In this document: in pieces, positions 60,458 to 64,000 of the stretch
How the letters are laid out: every line of letters begins with the position of its first letter
Numbering within the stretch: the stretch's first letter is position 1
NCBI RefSeq assembly: GCF_004216665.1
Contig: NZ_SGWY01000003.1
Location: forward strand, 124,001 to 188,000
Length of the DNA: 64,000 nucleotides
Reading direction: 5' to 3'
From: Agromyces ramosus
GTDB taxonomy: Bacteria; Actinomycetota; Actinomycetes; Actinomycetales; Microbacteriaceae
Program-made: the position numbers and the translations under genes
Notes under the pieces: model-generated
What the model was told of the DNA's origin: nothing
The model's input: only the letters and a program-made list of their open reading frames with translations
Databases searched by the model: none

Positions 60458-61375
60458 ATGCCGAGACCTCGGCCGTTGCCCGACGGGCTCGCCGCATCGC
60501 CGTTCCGCGTCGCCGAGGCACTCGAGCTCGGCGCCACGCCGCGCCGCCTGCGCGCACGTGACCTCGACGCGCCCTTCCACGGGGTCCGCACCGTCACGCC
60601 GGCGAACGACCTCCTCTCGCTCTGTCGCGCATACGCGGTGCGGATGCCGCAGGGGCACTACTTCAGCCACGTCACGGCCGCCCGGCTGTGGGGACTCCCC
60701 CTCCCGTCCGCCCTCCGGGGCGATCGCAGGTTGCACGTCAGCACCGCCGGACGCGAACCGCGGGCACGCGGTGTCGTCGGCCACCGGATCGCCGAAGGCG
60801 CCGAGATCCGATTCGTCGAGGAGCTCCCGGTGCTCGCGCCGTGCGACGCATGGTGCCAGCTCGGTGCCGTGCTGCTGCAGGGCGACGATCTCGTCATCGC
60901 GGGCGACCGGCTGCTCGGCTGGCCCGACCCGCTCGCATCGCCCGACGAACTCGGGGCCGCGATCTCGCGCTTCGCCGGTCGTCGGGGTGCTCGCGCGGTC
61001 GCCCGGGCTCGACGCGACATCCGAGCGCGCAGCGGGTCCCCGCGCGAGACGGTGGTGCGGCTGATCGTCGCTCGCGCCGGCTTCCCGGAGCCGGAGCCCA
61101 ACGGGCCGGTCGAGCTGTCGGGCGGGCGCCGAACGCACGGCGACCTCGTGTTCCGCGCCCACCGGCTGCTCCTCGAGTACGACGGCGAGCAGCACCGGCT
61201 GGACGCACGGCGGTTCCGCCGCGACATCGATCGCATCAACGACCTCCAGGACGCCGGATGGGTGGTAATCCGCGTGCACGCCGGCACCCCGCATGCCGAG
61301 ATCATCGCGCGCCTCGACGCCGGCCTGCGTGCTCGCGGGTGGGAGGGCGCACCCCGCGCGCCGTGGGTGTCGTAG
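60458..61375 (+). CDS. AbiEi-like wing plus DUF559-type nuclease-fold protein
   Basis: 305 residues. The N-terminal part resembles the winged region of AbiEi-type proteins (ALELGATPRRLRARDLDAPF, then HYFSHVTAARLWGLPLP). The C-terminal 100 residues look like a Vsr/DUF559 restriction-endonuclease fold: HGDLVFRAHRLLLEYDGEQH holds a D...E-x-D...Q-H pattern, and GWVVIRVHAGT ends it. Such proteins are common and variable in actinobacteria; no antitoxin or restriction partner is next to it. ATG 60458 is preferred with GGTGG upstream; the longer frame runs through the hairpin. Confidence 0.75.
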   Translation: MPRPRPLPDGLAASPFRVAEALELGATPRRLRARDLDAPFHGVRTVTPANDLLSLCRAYAVRMPQGHYFSHVTAARLWGLPLPSALRGDRRLHVSTAGREPRARGVVGHRIAEGAEIRFVEELPVLAPCDAWCQLGAVLLQGDDLVIAGDRLLGWPDPLASPDELGAAISRFAGRRGARAVARARRDIRARSGSPRETVVRLIVARAGFPEPEPNGPVELSGGRRTHGDLVFRAHRLLLEYDGEQHRLDARRFRRDIDRINDLQDAGWVVIRVHAGTPHAEIIARLDAGLRARGWEGAPRAPWVS

Positions 61376-61386
61376 CACGGGGACGG

Positions 61387-61441
61387 GCCGCTGCCGTGGC
61401 ATCCGCGCCCCGGGCCCCGAGCCGCTGCCGTGGCATCCGCG
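61387..61441 (+). repeat. 21-bp direct repeat
   Basis: A 21-base sequence beginning GCCGCTGCCGTGGCATCC occurs at 61387-61407 and exactly again at 61421-61441, period 34, just after the DUF559-type gene. Confidence 0.85.
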
Positions 61442-61499
61442 AGTCACACCGATCCGACGTTCGCTCGGTGTCGGCGCGACGATTCGACGTGACTCGCGG
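61437..61499. terminator. Nested inverted repeat between convergent genes
   Basis: CCGCGAGTCAC (61437-61447) pairs perfectly with GTGACTCGCGG (61489-61499); an inner stem ACACCGA (61446-61452) with TCGGTGT (61465-61471) sits inside. Likely a bidirectional terminator for the DUF559-type and GDPD genes. Confidence 0.55.
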
Positions 61500-61546
61500 C
61501 GCGGTCGCGGGCGGATGACGCCGGCAGCGGGTGCCGCGATCGGCGC

Positions 61547-62632
61547 TCAGGCGCGCAGCGCGCGACGCGCCTCGACGCCGAGGTCGGGGTGGTCGACGAA
61601 GATCCCGTCGACGCCGGTTCCGATGACGTCCTCGAACTCGCCGAGCCAGTTCCCGAACGCCGAGCGCGCCGTGCCGCGCCGGTACGCCGACGAGAGGAAG
61701 CGATTCTCGGGACGCAGCGTCCACGTGAACACCCGCAGGCCGGCGGAGTGCGCGGCGTCGACGAGCTCGGCCCCGACGAGGGGCACGACCCTGCGCGGCG
61801 AACGGCCCACGGCCCCGCGCTCGGACGCCGGCGCCCGGGTCGCCGCACCGCGCGGAGCCCCGAGCAGGCGCGCCTTGCCGACGCTCACGCCGTCGACCCG
61901 CCCGGCGAGCCCGAGCAGGCCCGCCTCCGTCATGTAGTCGTCGTAGCTCGGCGCCGCGCGTCCCATGGCGAGCACGACGTCGATCGGAGACCCGGTCGCC
62001 TCCACGAGGAACACCCGCGGACCGCGGATGCCGCGGCTGCCGAGCCGATCGAGCACGTCGAGCTCGAACGCCTCCATGACGAGGCGCTCGTCGCCACGAC
62101 CCCAGCCCGCGTCGTCGAGCTCGGCCGCGAACAGCTCGTCGAGCGGCAGCCCGAGCGCGGCGAAGTGGCTCGCGTGCTTGAACTCCGCCACCATGCGAAC
62201 GAGCCGGCGCTGCTCGTCGGCGGCCGTGTCGATGAGCTCGAACAGGTCGCGGAGCCGGATCACGGGGTACCGGTCGTCGAAGCTCGCGCTCGACTGGCGC
62301 AGCGCGCCCAGTCGCTCGCGCGCGCGGAGGGTCGAGAGCTCCGCCCAGGTGAAATCTTCGGTGAACCACCCGGTGAGCGGCTTGCCGTCGACCTCTCGCG
62401 TCGTGCGCTTCGACGCGAACTCCGGCCGCGTCGAGACATCCGTGGTGCCCGAGATCTCGTTCTCGTGCCGCAGCACGAGCACTCCGTCGCGCGTCGCGAC
62501 GATGTCGGGCTCCACCGCGTCGGCGCCGAGCGCGAACGCCAGCTCGTAGGCCGAACGCGTGTGCTCCGGACGGTAGCCCGACGCACCGCGATGGCCGATC
62601 ACGAGGGGGCGCGCGCCGGAATCGTGCAGCAT
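61547..62632 (-). CDS. Glycerophosphodiester phosphodiesterase
   Basis: 361 residues with the GDPD TIM barrel: IGHRGASGYRPEHT (catalytic His and Arg-Glu-His), DAVEPDIVATRDGVLVLRHE (metal-binding Glu-x-Asp and second His), and GVDGIFVDHPDLG near the end. It hydrolyses glycerophosphodiesters to glycerol-3-phosphate. No signal peptide, so likely cytoplasmic. Between residues 90 and 270 it has a larger insertion than minimal bacterial GDPDs. ATG 62632 is taken; GTG 62650 is also in frame. Confidence 0.9.
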   Translation of the reverse strand: MLHDSGARPLVIGHRGASGYRPEHTRSAYELAFALGADAVEPDIVATRDGVLVLRHENEISGTTDVSTRPEFASKRTTREVDGKPLTGWFTEDFTWAELSTLRARERLGALRQSSASFDDRYPVIRLRDLFELIDTAADEQRRLVRMVAEFKHASHFAALGLPLDELFAAELDDAGWGRGDERLVMEAFELDVLDRLGSRGIRGPRVFLVEATGSPIDVVLAMGRAAPSYDDYMTEAGLLGLAGRVDGVSVGKARLLGAPRGAATRAPASERGAVGRSPRRVVPLVGAELVDAAHSAGLRVFTWTLRPENRFLSSAYRRGTARSAFGNWLGEFEDVIGTGVDGIFVDHPDLGVEARRALRA

Positions 62633-62685
62633 GCGCCCCAGCGTATCCACGCGTCGACCGGATCCGCGGGAATCCGCGCAGAACT

Positions 62686-62717
62686 CAGGGCGTTATCCCT
62701 GCTACGACCGGTAGATT
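62686..62717 (+). promoter_or_regulatory. Promoter of the Bax-inhibitor-like gene
   Basis: TAGATT (62712-62717) fits the -10 consensus. A small inverted repeat CAGGG/CCCTG (62686-62701) overlaps the expected -35 zone. The leader to the ATG would be about 65 bases. Confidence 0.4.
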
Positions 62718-62789
62718 GGTGCATGGCACGGATGCCGCATCCAGTCGCCTGTCCCCCGCACCGACGACAGCCGAAAGCAGAGGAACACC

Positions 62790-63593
62790 ATGGCTCTCGA
62801 CAATCCCGCATTCTCGCGGAATTCCGCCTTCTCGCAGCAGGGCGCTGTCGCAGCCGCACAGGACGTGTCGGCTCAGCAGCTCCAGGAGATGTACAACCAG
62901 CCTGCGACCCTTCCCGACCGCGAGGTCATGACGGTCGAGAACACCGTCGCGAAGACGGCCGGCGCGTTCGCCGTGCTCGTCGTGTTCGCCGCGGTCGGCT
63001 GGCTCGTCACGCCCGCGATGCCGTGGCTCTTCTGGGGCGCCTCGATCATCGGCTTCGTGCTCGCGCTGGTGAACATCTTCAAGAAGGAGCCGTCGCCGGC
63101 CCTGATCCTCGCCTACTCGGCGGCCCAGGGCGTCTTCCTCGGCGGCATCTCCTTGATGTTCGAGACCCAGTGGGCCGGCATCGTCGCCCAGGCCGTGATC
63201 GGCACGATCGCGGTGGTCGGCGTCACGTTGGCCCTCTTCGCGAGCGGCAAGATCCGCGCGTCGAAGAAGGCCACGAAGGTCTTCCTCATCGCGATGGTGG
63301 GCTACCTCGTGTTCTCGCTCGTCAACCTGATCCTCATGTGGACGGGCGTGAACAACGACCCGTGGGGCCTCCTCGGCGCCGAGATCTGGGGCATCCCGCT
63401 CGGTCTCGTGGTCGGCGTGCTCGTGATCCTGATGGCGGCGTACTCGCTCGTGCTCGATTTCGACGCGATCCAGCAGGGCGTGCGCAACCGCGCCCCGAAG
63501 AAGTACGGCTGGAGCGGCGCCTTCGGCATCCTGATCACCGTGATCTGGCTCTACCTCGAGATCCTGCGCTTCCTCGCCATCGCGCGCGACTAG
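62790..63593 (+). CDS. Bax inhibitor-1/YccA-family membrane protein
   Basis: 267 residues. The N-terminal 50 residues are soluble and Gln/Ala-rich, followed by seven predicted helices: VENTVAKTAGAFAVLVVFAA, LILAYSAAQGVFLGGISLMF, YSLVLDFDAIQQGVRNRAPK and ILITVIWLYLEILRFLAIAR. The last helices contain the Asp/Glu residues of the BI-1 (TMBIM) pore. Bacterial members are pH-dependent Ca2+ leak channels; the physiological role in actinobacteria is unknown. GAGGAACACC precedes the ATG. Confidence 0.92.
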   Translation: MALDNPAFSRNSAFSQQGAVAAAQDVSAQQLQEMYNQPATLPDREVMTVENTVAKTAGAFAVLVVFAAVGWLVTPAMPWLFWGASIIGFVLALVNIFKKEPSPALILAYSAAQGVFLGGISLMFETQWAGIVAQAVIGTIAVVGVTLALFASGKIRASKKATKVFLIAMVGYLVFSLVNLILMWTGVNNDPWGLLGAEIWGIPLGLVVGVLVILMAAYSLVLDFDAIQQGVRNRAPKKYGWSGAFGILITVIWLYLEILRFLAIARD

Positions 63594-63614
63594 CGTCAGC
63601 CTCGATCGACCGTC

Positions 63615-63640
63615 GAAGGGCCGCCCTCGGGCGGCCCTTC
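63615..63640 (+). terminator. Terminator after the Bax-inhibitor-like gene
   Basis: GAAGGGCCGCCC (63615-63626) pairs with GGGCGGCCCTTC (63629-63640), with a minimal loop. 22 bases after the stop; may also serve the convergent dehydrogenase gene. Confidence 0.85.
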
Positions 63641-63715
63641 CTCGTGCGGATCACGGCTCGAATCTGTTCGCGTCGGCGCACTGCGTCGTATCCCCCGTTC
63701 GCGCGGCGGTCGCCC

Positions 63716-64000
63716 TCATCGCCCGAGCGTCTCCAGCGACGCCCGGATCGCGCCGGCCGACGCCCGCAGCAGCGCCTCCTCGTCGGGCGAGAACGGCACG
63801 CCCTCCAGCGGGAAGGCGCCGTCGCCGCCGACGAGGCTGGGCACCGACAGCGCCACGCCGTCGATCCCGTGCAGGCCACTGAGCACGGTGCTGACGGGCA
63901 GCACCGCGTGCTCGTCGTCGAGCACCGCCTCGACGATGCGCGCCCCGGCCAGTCCGATCGCGGAGTTCGTGGCCCCCTTGCCCCGGATGACCGTGTAGGC
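63716..64000 (-). CDS. L-lactate dehydrogenase, C-terminal part (5' end outside window)
   Basis: The last 94 residues of a lactate/malate dehydrogenase family protein; the gene begins beyond the right edge. AYTVIRGKGATNSAIGLAGA is the C-terminal helix block of bacterial L-lactate dehydrogenases, followed by LPVSTVLSGLHGIDGVALSV and SLVGGDGAFPL. The substrate-discriminating loop lies outside, but the AYTVIRGKGAT pattern favours lactate over malate dehydrogenase. The frame is open from the window edge to the stop. Confidence 0.85.
   Translation of the reverse strand, partial: AYTVIRGKGATNSAIGLAGARIVEAVLDDEHAVLPVSTVLSGLHGIDGVALSVPSLVGGDGAFPLEGVPFSPDEEALLRASAGAIRASLETLGR

Noticed and set aside
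60458-61375. AbiE-type toxin-antitoxin module
   Set aside because: No AbiEii nucleotidyltransferase partner on either side; only the N-terminal wing resembles AbiEi.

Overview
The window is about 70% G+C. Third codon positions are almost all G or C, genes overlap by ATGA or GTGA, and many starts are GTG or TTG. The gene content and the order sucC-sucD ... perM-like-purN-purH point to an actinobacterium, most likely a Microbacteriaceae member (Agromyces or Microbacterium type). The abundant GGATGCC/GGCATCC heptamer fits my impression of that family, but the genus is inference. I see no rRNA, tRNA, CRISPR array, insertion sequence or prophage.

Layout. 0-6.5 kb: an amino-sugar catabolic operon (AgaS-like SIS protein, ROK kinase, PfkB kinase, class II aldolase, DeoR regulator, NagA/AgaA deacetylase) divergent from a truncated sugar-binding lipoprotein; it looks like a GalNAc or tagatose-phosphate route. 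6.8-13.6 kb: a sigma factor fused to an anti-sigma-like membrane tail, an MFS exporter, purU, two small DUF genes, and a TetR gene facing a large membrane protein. 13.7-21.6 kb: a second amino-sugar operon on the minus strand (ROK regulator, binding lipoprotein, two permeases, GH3 hexosaminidase, ROK kinase, nagB), consistent with uptake of GlcNAc oligosaccharides and conversion to fructose-6-phosphate. 21.8-28 kb: icd, a GNAT, an alkyltransferase-like protein, a two-component system, and a PLP-decarboxylase homologue that has lost its catalytic residues. 28-32 kb: a heterodimeric ABC exporter preceded by a 27-codon leader-like ORF and hairpins. 32.1-39.8 kb: a four-gene FtsX/MacB-type ABC operon. 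39.8-48 kb: a membrane-fused DDAH-like protein without its catalytic cysteine, a Leu/Val dehydrogenase, purN-purH, and three membrane proteins. 48-52 kb: two tandem secreted proteins with prealbumin-like repeats, on the opposite strand between sucCD and the perM-purNH block. 52-64 kb: sucCD, a VIT1-type transporter, DUF72, a cNMP-binding/TrxR-like fusion, pcrA, a DUF559-type protein flanked by hairpins, a GDPD phosphodiesterase, a Bax-inhibitor-1 family protein and the C-terminal end of a lactate dehydrogenase.

The most notable signals that are not plain genes are: a 16-bp palindrome shared exactly by the icd and sucC upstream regions; a near-perfect 25-bp palindrome at the ROK regulator start; paired TetR boxes; the leader ORF of the ABC exporter; an upstream architecture shared by the two secreted-protein paralogues; and a heptamer enriched several-fold over the composition-based expectation, whose usual coding contexts use the otherwise rare codons GAT and GCA.
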